Origin: Vandiemenella viatica
Lineage: Eukaryota; Arthropoda; Insecta; Orthoptera; Morabidae
Direction: 5' to 3'
Length of the DNA stretch: 64,000 bases
NCBI GenBank assembly: GCA_031002005.1
Contig: CM061920.1
Location: 111,776,095-111,840,094 of the forward strand
Under the pieces are notes generated by a model. The model ran no database searches. It saw only the letters and a program-made list of their open reading frames with translations, and was not told where the DNA came from. Below are positions 23,506 to 35,000 of the stretch, piece after piece. Position numbers and translations under genes: made by a program. The number at the start of each line of letters is the position of its first letter. Position 1 is the first letter of the stretch.

Positions 23506-23947
23506 TATAAAGATAAATTTGCGGCACCTGTGTTGTCGTGTATTAAAATAATATTGTTTTAGCTATGTTAAGCATTACAAAATAATATTTTTGTTATGAC
23601 CACAGATACATCCTAATAAATAAAACAAAGGAATGTTTTCAGAAGATATTTACAATGTATGCCTCTCCACGTTAATGTTTGGTGACAGAATAAAATCGGT
23701 GAAGAATTTTTACACATACCAAAGCAAACACGCGCGAAGCAAAGGGCAAATGCTAGTGAGAATATAAGAAATTTATACATTTCTAGAATAATTATTTTCA
23801 CAGCAAAATTGTTTTGCGGTTAGGTGTTATCATATGAAATGAATTTTACATGCATTTTAAATATTGAAATTTTTGTTGTTCGCGGTTACTCCAATTATCA
23901 ACTTTCTTCATGAAGCGAATAATACTATTTACGTCAGGAAATTATAG
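23506..23947. other. unannotated AT-rich sequence
   Basis: Nothing recognised beyond TTGCGGCACC and CGCGCGAAGC-type fragments common to repeat DNA. Confidence 0.35.
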
Positions 23948-24459
23948 TTCCACAAAAACAATTCTTGTAAAAATAGGCCAAGTCTCGTGTTCGTGCAGTG
24001 ACAAAAAGTTATGAGATCTTCTTCTGAGCCAAGTCTACACTTTACAGTGTGTATTCACTTCACTTTATGAAACAGAATGGTTTTTTTCGGAACAATAGAT
24101 CGTTTATCTAGGATAAAAAATCTGATGACTTGGCCATATGCATGTCATAATTTGAACTTAAATTGAGGGAATAATATATATACTTGTCAAATTCGAAAAA
24201 TAGCGAGGGAAATCTTGGCTTTTACGTTTTTATAGGTTTGTGTACGTTAACTAAAACATGGCGTGCATAATGGCCAAGTCATCAGATTTTTTATCCTAGA
24301 TAAACGATCTATGGTACCGAAAAAAAACATTCTGTTTCATAAAGTGAAGTGAATACACGCTGTAAAGTGTAGACTTGGCTCAGAAGAAGATCTCATAACT
24401 TTTTGTCACTGCACGAACACGAGACTTGGTCTATTTTTACAAGAATTGTTTTTGTGGGA
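23948..24459. repeat. long palindrome, two arms of about 200 bp
   Basis: Left arm 23948-24147 and right arm 24260-24459 are near-perfect inverted copies (about ten differences seen), with a spacer of about 110 bp. Matching landmarks: CACAAAAACAATTCTTGTAA, CACTGCACGAACACGAG and ATCCTAGATAAACGATCTAT. No ORF, no TSD that I can fix, no transposon-type terminal motif. The arms could form a long RNA hairpin if transcribed. It may be a foldback element or an inverted duplication. Confidence 0.85.
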
Positions 24460-25488
24460 TCTCATTTCTTTTTGTAAGTTTATCGCTTATCCTGAATCAC
24501 CGCTCAAATGTAATGATTCCACTTGAAAATCGGTTAATAAGAAAATTTCAGATTTTAAGACATAAATATACGTTTACCAACAATGCCCCAATCACTGAAA
24601 ACAATGTGCCCGATAGCAGAGCAATGCAGATTGCCGCTGGCTTAACTACCACCATAAATAAATTACTAGTAACTTCCAAACTAAGCATAAGACCAAAGTA
24701 AAATTTAAGATATCACTTAAACTTGCTTATCTCTTTTTATTAAAAAATTCTCAGCCATGTAGCTTCATCGGGAGCAAAGCAATTAAGCCGCAAATATGTG
24801 TCAGAATTTTTCATGTTTGGGATTGGAGTAAAATAAATACGGGAGAAAACTCCAATATTAGAATTTTCGATGATATTGGGATGAAATCATATATGTGTAC
24901 CAAATTACTTGATTCTGGTATGACTGGAGGTACAGTGGAATTTTGATATCGGGGTGTCGTGGTCGAAATAAAATTTTGAATTTCAGTAACTTCCAGAATA
25001 AGGCAAGCAAAGAAGTAAAATTTAACACGTTAGTTGAACTTAGTAAGCTCACTCTACAATTGAAATCTGAAGTCTATAAAGTTTTAGGGTAGGAAGCGAT
25101 TTCACGTTAATGGTAGGTAAGGGAAATTTATGGAAAATTACGAGTTTATGGGTATGTGAGTAAAATTTTATCTGTGTAGAAAATTTCAGCTTTCCACGGC
25201 TACGGGAAGAACTTTAGAGTTTTGATGATCATCAGTCAGTCAGTGAGTAAATGAGTGTCAAAATCGCTGTAGTTTGCATCCTAACAACAACCGAACTAAG
25301 ACCAGTATTGAAATAAAATTTAGTACGTTCGCTACGATTGCTGATATCTATGCATAACAGAAATTTGAGACATGTAGCATAAATACGACCGAAGAAATTG
25401 AGGTGCAAAAATGGCTCGAATCGCTTCGAGAAATGGGTTGGCAGTGCCGCTGTTGACTCGACTAGTCGGGTGCACTGCCGTGGACTCA
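24460..25488. repeat. dispersed repeat R1, copy A
   Basis: Shares order and sequence with 26150-28770. Anchors: AATGCCCCAATC, AGCAAAGCAATTAAGCCGCA, ACAGTGGAATTTTGAT, GAAATAAAATTTTGAATTTC, GCGATTTCACGTTA, a CAGTCAGTCAGTGAG run, and the end GGTGCACTGCCGTG. No coding capacity recognised. Inside one copy the AAGCAATTAA..CGCAAAT block appears twice, so the unit has an internal tandem structure. Confidence 0.75.
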
Positions 25489-26140
25489 AATTATAAATGC
25501 GGAAGTAGGTCTCTATCTTTTTGTTACTTTTTTGACGACTAAATGGCTATACCAATAATGATGGAATTTGACAATGAAATACTACCTATCTGTAGGAAGG
25601 AAACCTGAAATATTTTTTCGGTATGAATAACAGTTGTATTCAAGAAATTTTTAGAACTTATCGAATGGTGACGTGTGTTAGTTTGTAATGGGTTGCTCAA
25701 GCTGTGCTTCTCGCGCGATTTGTTAGTGTATGATTTATTATTAAATTTCGTTTAGAGACAAATCGTATTATTTAGTATAGAGTTCGATTTGCTCTGCACT
25801 GTACTATTATTTTGTGTCTGCTTAAAAGTTTCTGGCACCAGTTTATTTTGTCTTTTTTTTTACATGCCCTGCTGGCGTAGATCTAGCCTATTAGCTCTAG
25901 CAGAACACGAGCAGCTAAAGTTATTAGAACCCAAGAATTGGATTCTCATTCTAAAGAAAGAAGTAAAGACCAAGCTGAAATAAAGCTGCCCTTAGTTAAA
26001 ACAGCCCCCCCCCCTCCCACACACACAAACACACATCCCCGCACAACCTCCCCCCCCTCCCCCCACTTTCTTTTGTTTTTCTGTTTTTAAATATGTTGGA
26101 AATTGATTCTCTTCATGTGACACGTTCGACGGTTTGAGCA
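25489..26140 (+). repeat. left arm of a large inverted repeat
   Basis: About 650 bp matching 26655-27278 in reverse. Anchors: ATAAATGCGGAAGTA, CTTATCGAATGGTGAC, CTCTAGCAGAACACGAGCAG (inverted at 26853-26872), CCCAAGAATTGGAT. The two copies have diverged noticeably, with indels and a poly-C/poly-G tract (25995-26065; 26731-26760), so the duplication is old. It lies between the two R1 copies. Confidence 0.75.
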
Positions 26141-26504
26141 TTCTGATTCTTCCAGAACAAAGCAATTAACCTGCAAATTTGTATCGGAACGTTTCACGTT
26201 TGGGTTTCCATTGAATAAATACAAGGAAAATCAGCAATATTACTTCCACTAATGCCCCAATCTCTGGAAACAATTAATGTACGTCCTAGCCTAGCAATGA
26301 GCATTGCCGCTGGTTTATCTACCACCTCAAATCAATAACAAGTAACTTCCAAACTAACCATAGGAACATAGTAAAATTTAAAGCTTTATTTTTTAAACTT
26401 GTTTGCCTCTATATAGTACAGAAATGTCAGGTTTATAGGTTCATCCGGAGCAAAGTAATTAAGCCGCAAATATGTTCCAGAATTTTTCATGTTTGGGATT
26501 ATAA

Positions 26505-27803
26505 TTAAACTAGCTGATACCTGCGACTTCGTACGCGTGGATTAAGAATTTCTTTGCTAGAATTGAATATAGAAAGTTTCTGGTAACGAAGGATTTGTCC
26601 CAAACAACAACGAGTCGGCATAATATGACAGGAAAGCCATCACTATATCATTCTACCGTCGAAACTGTCTCTTGAGGAGAATAAATTCCCAACATATTTA
26701 AAAAACATAAAAACAAGGTGTTGGGATTGCGGGGGGGGGGGGGGGGTGGAGGGGAGGGGTGTTAACTAAGGGCAGGTTTATTTCAGATAGGTCTTTTCTA
26801 CTTTTTTTCAGCATTAACATCCAATTCTTGGGTTCTAATAACTTTAGCTGCTCGTGCTCTGCTAGAGCTACAACTAAGGCCAGTTTACGCCCGAAATGCA
26901 TGTCAAAAAGAAGGCAAAATAAACTGGTGCCAGAAACATTTAAACAGACTCAAAGTAAGAGGATAGAGAAAATCTACATCTATACTAAATAATACGTTTT
27001 TTTCTATAAACGAAATTTATTAACAAATTATTCACTAACATAATGCGCGAGAAACACACCTTGAACAACCGACCTAACATTACAGACTAACACACACATC
27101 CGTCTCTCTGTCACCATTCGATAAGATATCAAAATTTCGTAGCTACAACTGTCAATCATACCAAAAAAATGTCCTGTGCTCTGCCTACAGATTTTCTTGT
27201 CAACTTCCGTCAATACCGGTATAGGCATTTAGTCGTCAAAACATAACAAAAAGATAGAGACTTACTTCCGCATTTATAGTATTATTACTGCAGAGCACAC
27301 GCACACTGACTGCGAGTCACCCCTGAGGGGTCAATATAACGTAAAAAAAAGTTACTCCTACAGCATTGCAAGACTACTTACGATTTTCCTCGCATTGCAC
27401 ACCATAGTTTGTGATATCTACAGTTTATCATTCAATCCGAATAACCGACGGTCCAGGCATGACTCTTACGATCAAAAACAATTTTTAAAAATCTTTGGCT
27501 ACCTTGGGATTTGATCCGACGGTACACACATTAGTAAGCAATCGCGTTAACCAATGGGCCACCAGCCCACAGTTGTGTATGGAACTACAGAGTCTTCCAC
27601 ATCCTATACGTCGGTCTATATTCGTTTCGGTAATTTTTCAAAATTATGTGACAATATGACGGAAAATTGTTCAACCAAATGTAAATAGTATTTTTCTCCA
27701 TGTTTCAATGGATAAGTGAGCAAAGTTTCTTCGAGATCGGATAAAAACTGTGGATTTGTATGAAGAATAAACAAACAAACATTCATCTTTTTATATATAG
27801 ATA
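26505..27803. mobile_element. insertion within R1 copy B, carrying half of an inverted repeat
   Basis: Begins AAACTAGCTGATACCTGCGA and ends in ACAAACAAACATTCATC plus a TATATATAGAT tail, the usual start and end of a widespread insect repeat. In copy A of R1 the flanks are contiguous. It contains the right arm (26655-27278) of the inverted repeat and, at 27505-27575 on the minus strand, a tRNA-like stretch with A-box TGGCCCATTGGTTAACG and B-box GGATCAAATCC. Confidence 0.55.
26655..27278 (-). repeat. right arm of a large inverted repeat
   Basis: Reverse-complement partner of 25489-26140. The pairing continues inward to about 26140/26655 and outward to ATAAATGCGGAAGTA (about 27263-27277). A G-run of about 18 (26731-26748) corresponds to the C-rich tract of the left arm. 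Confidence 0.75.
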
Positions 27804-27840
27804 AATACGGGGAAAAACTCCAATGTCAGATTTTTCTTAT

Positions 27841-27841
<1 letters not shown>

Positions 27842-27898
<57 letters not shown>

Positions 27899-28119
27899 GT
27901 CCCTTTTTAACAACGTGGTCTTTAGAGACGGGAAAGGATGGGGGCAAGGAATGGGAAGGAATTCGGCCATGGCCTTTTGAAGGAAGCATCCCAGCATTCA
28001 CATGGAGTGATTTGGGGAAACCATGGAAAACCCAAATCTGGATGCCCGGACGGGGATTCGAACCGCCGTCCTCCCGAATGCGAGGCCAGAACGCTATCCG
28101 TTACACCACCACGCTCGGT
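27842..28119 (-). mobile_element. tRNA-derived SINE, family A, with perfect TSD
   Basis: ATTTTTCTTATG at 27830-27841 and 28120-28131 is a perfect 12 bp TSD. On the minus strand: tRNA-like head beginning ACCGAGCGTGG, B-box at 28054-28063, family body with GGATGCTTCCTTCAAAAGGC and GCCATGGCCGAATTCC, and an unusually long A tail (about 54 T on the plus strand, 27842-27895). The pure tail suggests a young copy. Confidence 0.95.
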
Positions 28120-28869
28120 ATTTTTCTTATGATTTTGGGATGAAACCATATATGTATACCAAATTACTTGTTTCTAGGATTACTGTAAGTACAGTGGAAT
28201 TTTGATGTCGAGGTGTTGTGCCGAAATAAAATTTTGAATTTCAATAACTTCAAAAGAAAGAAAAGAAAAGAAGTATAATTAAACAATTTAGTTAAACATA
28301 TTAAGCTCACTCTACAGTGAAAATTAGAGCTTTATAAAGTAATTAGGGTAGAAAGCGATTTCACGTTAGGGGTAGGGAAGGGGGTAGGTATATGAAAATT
28401 TACAAGTTTCAGACTTTTCTTATAATATGTGGGTAAAATTCTATTTGTGTACGAAATTTCCGCTTTCTACGGCTACGGGAAGTGCATTAGAATTTTGATG
28501 ATCATCAGTCAGTCAGTCAGTGAGTGAGTGAGTAACAAAATCTCTGAAGTTTGCATCAAAATAACTTAAGAACTAAGAACAGTAATAAAATAAAATTAAG
28601 TACGTTTGCTAAGATCGCTGATATCTATTCATAACAGAAATTTAGGACATGTAGCATAAATACGACCGAAGAAATTGAGGTTCAAATATTGCCCGAATCA
28701 CTTCGAGAAAAGGGTAGGCAGTGCCGCCGTTGACTCGACTTGGCGGGTGCACTGCCGTGTACCCAAATTCGACGCGCACGAATGAGCAATTACCTTTCCT
28801 TGTCCCTGGCGGTTACGTGCTTCTTCCACTATCGGCTTATTCATGGAAGTTAACAACGCTTTGCTATTT

Positions 28870-29103
28870 TTTTGTAATTTTTTTTACACATGTCATTTGA
28901 CTTCTCTTAGGCCATACAGCCAGCTCAATTTTGATTTCAGTTCATCCATTTTCTCCTTTGTATGTATTGTTTTTCTAATAATTATAGACACCACATGTAC
29001 TGTACACGGACAATACTTAACACTTATGACCTCTGCCGGAATCGAATCGGTGACCTTCGGCACGCGGGGCTAGTACTTTAGCCCCTACGCTAGCAAGGCC
29101 GGC
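28870..29103 (-). mobile_element. tRNA-derived SINE, family B
   Basis: TSD CGCTTTGCTATTT (28857-28869) and CGCTTTGCCATTT (29104-29116), one mismatch. The minus strand reads a tRNA-like head with TAGCGTAGGGGCTA and B-box GATTCGATTCC (reverse of 29038-29048). 234 bp long, the same length and head as the copy at 48861. Confidence 0.85.
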
Positions 29104-29116
29104 CGCTTTGCCATTT

Positions 29117-30089
29117 GAGGAGTGTGTCGCTAAGCGATTTTCGATATTATACCGAACGGAGATACCAACACTGCAGCAGTATCAAGTATGAGACTACAAA
29201 CAGGAATCATTAATGTCAATTAACAGTCAAATTGTGTCAAAGTTATATGAATTAAATAAACTAAATATTTTAAAGCTCTGTGCGTTTATTAATAATGCGT
29301 GTACTCAGACAATCTTCTTCAACTGTATGCTCGTATGGTGTATCGATATATGTGTATAACAAGGAGTGCTTAGTTTAGTACAGAACAATATAAGTTGTTA
29401 AACTCAAAATATTTCCGTTTCCCAGCTTTCGAATGAAAATTTACGCACAAGATTTCTCTGAAAATTTACCATCCGTAGATATTTAATTTATGGATGTTTC
29501 ATAAGCTGTATGATTGGTGAAGTGGAGATTCAGAGTATCATTAAAGAAAAAAGGTTTGAAAATGCAGTTTTACGGTAAGTTGTTTAAAGATGCCTTAATT
29601 AATTCCAAAGGCGACAAAATTTAACTGAAGTTTGGTAATCTACGGAATTTTTTGTTATTTTGCGTATCATTATTAACATTAATAGATGAACGTGAAACAC
29701 TAAGTTCGACTTGTAATACGTGCAAGAATTACGGGAAACGTCGGTCCTAGGCATTAGGAAACCGGACTCGAGTTTCTATTTTCTTCTATTCTAGTTCTTC
29801 CTAAGGCGTGATGTAATCTACTTAAGTGTAATGTTTATCTTTGTTGATTATCCAAGATAAAATCTGAGATGATATTTCCATAAATTATGAGATTATATTA
29901 TATCGTCCAAGCTTGTGGCAACAATGTAAATCATGTACATACATTTGAAAGCCAGAGAATTGAGCTTATCAGTGCTGTGGTTCAGCAATTAGTGAATAGC
30001 AAGACAAAACAAAACATACGTAAACGGAAATCATTGTTTTATTGTAGCACGACGCTCAAAATTAACACAGTAATGTATAGTATCAGCAA
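29117..30089. other. unannotated AT-rich sequence
   Basis: No elements or coding signal recognised. Confidence 0.4.
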
Positions 30090-30310
30090 ATAACAGTACA
30101 TACAGCCTTCAAAGTACCGAACTACGTTATCCACAGCTCCTTCCCATCGTTAGTGAACGCGATGAATACAGTTGGCTTGTTAATGTGAAGCACCTTTTCG
30201 TAAACTTTTTTCCTCGAAACATCTGCTTCAGTTTCAGAATGAAATCCCAGTGACATGGACTCGTAAGATGGGGCGTGTAGGTTGGGTATATCCAACACCG
30301 ACTATCTTCG
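30090..30310 (-). pseudogene. mariner-like transposase C-terminal remnant
   Basis: Minus-strand fragments across two frames: a PSYESMSLGFH stretch in place of the YSPDLSPCDFHLF block, then LKLKQMFRGKKF, the LKxHLRGKRF-type motif, and FTNDGKELWI near the end (about 30155-30120). The catalytic Asp block is eroded. No terminal repeats found. Confidence 0.55.
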
Positions 30311-30417
30311 AGCGCAGCCGGCAATACACTGATTTTTGCACAGCTCGCTCTGATGCGATCCATCGGTAGAATTTCACAGTTTCTTTCGAGTGTATATGCT
30401 GTACATACAATGTTTCT

Positions 30418-30640
30418 ACATCTACATCTATACTCTGGCAATTCACAAATATTTGTGGGTGGCAGAGGGTGCTAAGCACCAATCCTAATTCAGTGATTGC
30501 CAATCCCGAACAGAAAGAAAGAATACATAAATGTATCAGTACGGCATCTTATTTCTCGAATCTTATCCCTTCTGTCATTGCGACCGTAAATAGGTTGGCG
30601 GAAGAAGTATTTCGTTGCACTCGTAAATTAAAGATGTTCG
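30418..30640. repeat. dispersed repeat, diverged
   Basis: Begins CTACATCTACATCTATACTC with a following GTGGGTGGCAGAGGGTGCT. I recognise this pairing from an abundant repeat in locust-type genomes (usually ...TGTGGCGGAGGGCAC). Non-coding. Confidence 0.5.
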
Positions 30641-30845
30641 CATGGTCGAAAGAAATACTATAATTGCAATGCTTTCCGCAGGACGTATTTGTATATTGGG
30701 CCAACTAATACATAGTACAGCATACATTCAGTGACGTTTACTGTGTAACGTAGTACGAAAACGAATTTTAAAAAAAGAAAGTGTAAAAAAGCCATGTCTA
30801 ATACTATCGAGAGAGAAGAGATGAGTTTTGATTGCGGGCACTGAC
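30641..30845. other. intron sequence next to exon
   Basis: Downstream (minus strand) of the exon at 30846-31010; AT-rich, nothing recognised. Confidence 0.4.
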
Positions 30846-31010
30846 CTGCGCTGAAGTCGTTGGGGTCGATGCCTGCGCCGTCGTCGGTGGCGCTGTTGGC
30901 GAAGGCGGAGGTGGCGTTGGCGTCGGCGGCGGGCGCGTCCGCGCCGCTAGACGCGTTGGCCGCCGCCACGGCCGGGAACATGGCGGCCCTCAGCTGCGCC
31001 TCATCCCGGC
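30846..31010 (-). CDS. internal exon encoding an Ala/Asn-rich extracellular spacer
   Basis: 165 bp, about 70% G+C in an AT-rich region. On the minus strand the acceptor is GGTTGCAG and the donor GTCAGTG. The exon starts by completing a split codon, then RDEAQLRAAMFPAVAAANAS, an Ala/Asp-rich middle with three Asn-x-Ser/Thr sequons (NAS, NAT, NSA excluded; two clear), and ends GIDPNDFSA plus one base. Its end phase (1) fits the start of the membrane exon at 4050-4137. It probably encodes a flexible, glycosylated stalk just outside the membrane. The acceptor's pyrimidine tract is weak, so an upstream acceptor is possible: the frame stays open to about 31095. The gene is unidentified; a class-1 semaphorin is one candidate. 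Confidence 0.65.
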
Positions 31011-31661
31011 CTGCAACCAGCGACGCGCTGCGTTCACTTAAAATCCAACCCCGAGGTTGGATTGACCCTCTCGAAGGAGGTATTAGAGATAGCATGGTCA
31101 GTTCTTTTCCTCCTTACCAAGCATAACCCGGTAATTCTACCGGGAAAATGGGACTGGAATCCGAACGGTAGGAGCTATCTGGCCTATTTCACATTACACA
31201 GCAAGCTGAGCCACAGGTGAAGGTCGGGACACTGATTCGAACAGGGGACCCACTATTTCTTACTATAATTTTATTATGCTCTGAATAATTTTAAGTGTTG
31301 TGAATGATTGTATTAATTCTTGAAATTGATAAATATATCATTGCCGGGTTCCACAAGCCATGTATAATCTTTGGGTAGCGTAAGTTTATCATCGTTAAAT
31401 AGTATTGTAAGAATATTTAGCCTTCGCTAACAACAGCTGAGCAGATAGTGCATGGTTGGCGCCCGGTCTGTAAATAGCATAAGGCGCGTGTCTGAGTTAC
31501 ACAGTAAGGAAGCCATAATATGATGTGAAGTATGTTAGGAGTTTGTTAAAATGCAGGACGAGTATGTAAATGTTGATTTCAAGTAACTGTGGCAAATAAA
31601 TCAAGTAATGTTTCTTTCGGAACAGTGATTATGTTTTATACAATTAATAACGATACCTATA
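31011..31661. other. unannotated sequence upstream of exon
   Basis: Contains two short hairpins (CCAACCCCGAGGTTGG near 31049; CCGGTAATTCTACCGG near 31128) and AT-rich DNA. No coding signal. Confidence 0.4.
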
Positions 31662-31834
31662 TGAGAAACAAGGCTTTCCCAGCGTATTTATAATACGAAA
31701 TCTACACAGGTTTTCCGCCGGATAATATTATCAAAAGACCAGCATTCGGCTTGCTCTGTTGATGGTGGCAGAGCAAGCCGCCGAAAGCTTGTCTTTGATA
31801 ATATTATCCGGCGGAAAACCTGTGAAGATTTCGT
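31662..31834. mobile_element. Penelope-type inverted tail module (173 bp)
   Basis: Flanked by AACGATACCTATA (31649-31661) and AACAATACCTATA (31835-31847), a 13 bp TSD with one change. Inside, a longer minus-strand arm (31662-31755) and a shorter plus-strand arm (about 31766-31834) pair through GGATAATATTATC and CGGCGGAAAACCTGTG. The plus arm reads TTGATGGTGGC-AGAGCAA-GCCGCC-GAAAGC: a hammerhead-like core with a 6 bp stem II (one G-U pair), altered in the CUGAUGA box. Same architecture as 41121-41331. Confidence 0.7.
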
Positions 31835-31994
31835 AACAATACCTATAATTTTTGGGCGGTTATAAGTTATTAAGTACGTTTAATTAAAACAAAATTGAGC
31901 TGCAGCTGGCATGTCTTAGAGAAAAGATTGGGCCTTTCTCCAAGACTGTTATCCCAAACGGTGTTGATATACTATTATTTTCGTAATTCTTCAG

Positions 31995-32070
31995 AGGCTG
32001 TCTGGTAACTGTCGGCAGCTAATCAAAGCTCACATAGACGCCTTAACCACTGAGCCACTATGTCGCTAGT
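31995..32070 (-). repeat. tRNA-like SINE head, eroded
   Basis: The minus strand reads ATAGTGGCTCAGTGGTTAAG, an A-box-like tRNA head. The B box is degenerate and no tail or TSD is visible. Confidence 0.35.
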
Positions 32071-32074
32071 ACTA

Positions 32075-35000
32075 ATGATGCCACTGCAATTATTAACGTA
32101 TCTCATTACTAGTTCAGTACCAATTAGCTTTGGTCGCATGCAATGAGAGTTTACATTTCCGCCTGTATGTATCTTCTCCGTACTTGTAGTTTGATTTCCC
32201 ATAAAACAGCGTCTCATTTGTTACATCGATGAAATGGAAACAATACACAGGGGTACTCATCTTTACTTCTGCAAGTAGTTACGGAGCTGATACACATCCA
32301 TTTCATACCGGAAGTAATATCCAGTATTACTAAACGAATAAATACCTTACTATCATGCGATATTCAAACCAAAAGAACGAAGTACATTTACGATTACAGA
32401 AATTTGACTGAGTGAATTGTAATTAATTGTCCAGATAGCTTTTGGAACATATGATCATGTCAGAATCGTTAATGGGCAAATTTGTATTGCAGGACACACA
32501 CTCAATTGATTTGGAATAATATTCAATATTTTACCGGTCACTCGACGCGAGATACGACGTTGCAGGACTAATCACTGGTAAGCACGCTCATAACCACTGC
32601 TCGTCGACACGCACACTGCACGACTCGTCTCGGAGTCTCTTAACCTATCTCCCTTCTAGGATCGATGTGAAAAAATCACCCCCTTCCAGTTCAGAGAATG
32701 AAGTTGATATTAAGTATCTCTTATTCCCACTCAGAAGTTGCTCTGGACGCGCTGTAGAGTCTTACTTCCTTCACTTCTGGAGCGAAGAAGTGTTGCTTCC
32801 TGCAACTTGGAAGGCTCAGAAGAAATGAAGTCTTGCTTCCATGCCATCATACATGAAAGTTCGGTTTATCAGTAATATCTGTGGCGAAGCATTTTTACCA
32901 ATTCGCTTGCTACACACAATAGATAACTTGTGTGATATTTCCGGTTGCTGGGCATAAACTTCCCGAGCTACGATGGGAGGACCTGCTGCCTCAGGATCAC
33001 CCATGCAGGTCATGAGCTGGGTAGAAATGGTCAGCTGTCGGTCCACTGGCGCCTTTGTACTGGGCAGATACTGCCGAACAATGCTCTCCGTCAGAAACTA
33101 TGAAAGTGACCAGGCGCACGTCATTCCCGTTCCGGCTGGTATAACCAACTATGTTCGTCCCACTGTACCTTAGAAATACAAACGCAGATCTTCATTTGCT
33201 GCTGTTAAATGTTCATTCTTTGAAAACCACTGCGTTTAATGTCAGTCAGATTATCCACTCATTGTAATTACTATAAACGATTAGCCTTCATTTTTTTATT
33301 CTCTTCTACTATCTAGGATTAGTGTTACGGACTAGAGTGCAATTAGGTCATACAATATTTACTCTGTATGCAGGTGCGTATTACGTCTCAGCTGAGTATG
33401 ATATCTGAAACGTTTTGAGTTTTATAAATTGTTTTTATACCTGTAGTTTTACCAATATGTGCAGGAATATTGATCGAAAGTAGTAGAGGGTTGTTTACTT
33501 TCAACAGCTTTCAATCATTCGCTGATGTAAGAAAATTAAAAATAAAATACTCTTATTCATTATTATTGTTTTTGACGATACTTGAATTCTCTGAAGACAG
33601 CTGGAAATTTACTTGCCGCAGGAAAGGGACACTGCTAGGCAATCATTGCGTTGATAAAGTTCATAAATTCATGATAAACGGTTCTCAAACTTCAGATACG
33701 CGCTTGCGCGTCGGAAATGTTCTTCCTACAACTAAACTTTGCTATTTTACTACTAAGCCTTCAGACAGTGGCCTTTTAGGCGTCCATTACTGATATATTC
33801 ATCATTAGTGGTGGTAAGCTTTGTGAGCAATCGATTTATCAGCATCTTCCTTTCCAGTGAAATGCTTAATGGCCTGTTACAGTATAAACCATCTTGATTT
33901 CTTCCTTTGGAGACTTCAAGGCAATCAATTTATTTAATGAGAAAGTGGGTATAATTTTTCTCATTTGTATTGAAAGAGGTAGACTTTGACCGAGGTCGTA
34001 TACAGTATCTGCTCGTAGCCGTTCTGATTACGAGTGCATGTGTGTACTGTAGTGGATGCTTGCGGGGCGACTACTTTTATTGGAATATCGAGATTAATAT
34101 CAGTTTCGATAATCTGGCATAGCAAGAACCTCGACTGCTGTGAAATTACAGGTGAATAAAATATTATGTTTTATTAGGTCCTATGCTGGGTACATTTAAA
34201 TTTATTCCTAACACAAGACAATGCAATTGCAAGCAAGCAATACCCAGACCTTACAATTTGCCGGATCATTGCAAACAATAACTGGATTCTAAGTATCTCA
34301 AAAGTTTACAAACTGAATATGGAACATCGTGGCGTTAAAGGGCAACAACTAGATGTTATACATATCATAAAATTTCCAGGGGTGCCAATTAAAACAAAAA
34401 GAAAATTATCTGAGTCATGTTACAACAAACAAGAAGCTTTTTAGAGTTCAATGTTCGGTGAAATGAAATACCAGCTAGCTCAGGGGCATTCCCACCATTA
34501 AAGCCGAGATTCTATTACCAGGTAGCGTTTACGGGTATTTAAAGCCACGTTAAAACCAATGAAACTTTGACCTGGTGTCAGAACACGTTACCGATACACA
34601 ACGTGTCACCGCGGGATAACGATCTCACGGATCGCTCCAGGTACCACTGCAATGATTGCCTCACGCCACTGGAAGCCAAGAAGTCGATGTGCGTCGTGCC
34701 ATGTCCGGCCAGGAAGTGTCCGTTGTGGCGTCCTTCCCGCCACCACGAAGAAGCAGGCCTCTCCTCTTTCAGTATAGCGCCCGCATTACATGAAAAAGAA
34801 GCTCTGGCTTAATATTTGTCGACCCCGTAGTTATATACCATTTGTGGAATAGCGTACACCAAAATCACGCTATTTATTTGCCTTTTGGCTTAGCGCGCAG
34901 CTGAGGAGAGATGACCTTTCACCCTCTAGCGTCTTGGCTGAGGGTACAACGCCCCTGCCTCGCCTAATGGGACACGTCTCCCTCCCCGGGCACACATAGT

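Larger units (their letters stand above)
26150..28770. repeat. dispersed repeat R1, copy B (split by insertions)
   Basis: Second copy of R1 in the same orientation. It is readable at 26150-26504, then at 27804-28770. An insertion at 26505-27803 and a SINE at 27842-28119 interrupt it. Removing both gives sequence collinear with copy A. Confidence 0.7.

Noticed and set aside
27791..27997. Lysine-rich minus-strand ORF
   Set aside because: Created by the SINE poly-A tail.
28503..28532. CAGTCAGTCAGTGAGTGAG run considered as telomere-like or CRISPR-like repeat
   Set aside because: It is a short simple-sequence run inside repeat R1, also at 25230; no spacers.
34567..34812. 81-codon ORF in a GC-richer stretch as an exon
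   Set aside because: No convincing acceptor/donor pair and no similarity that I recognise.
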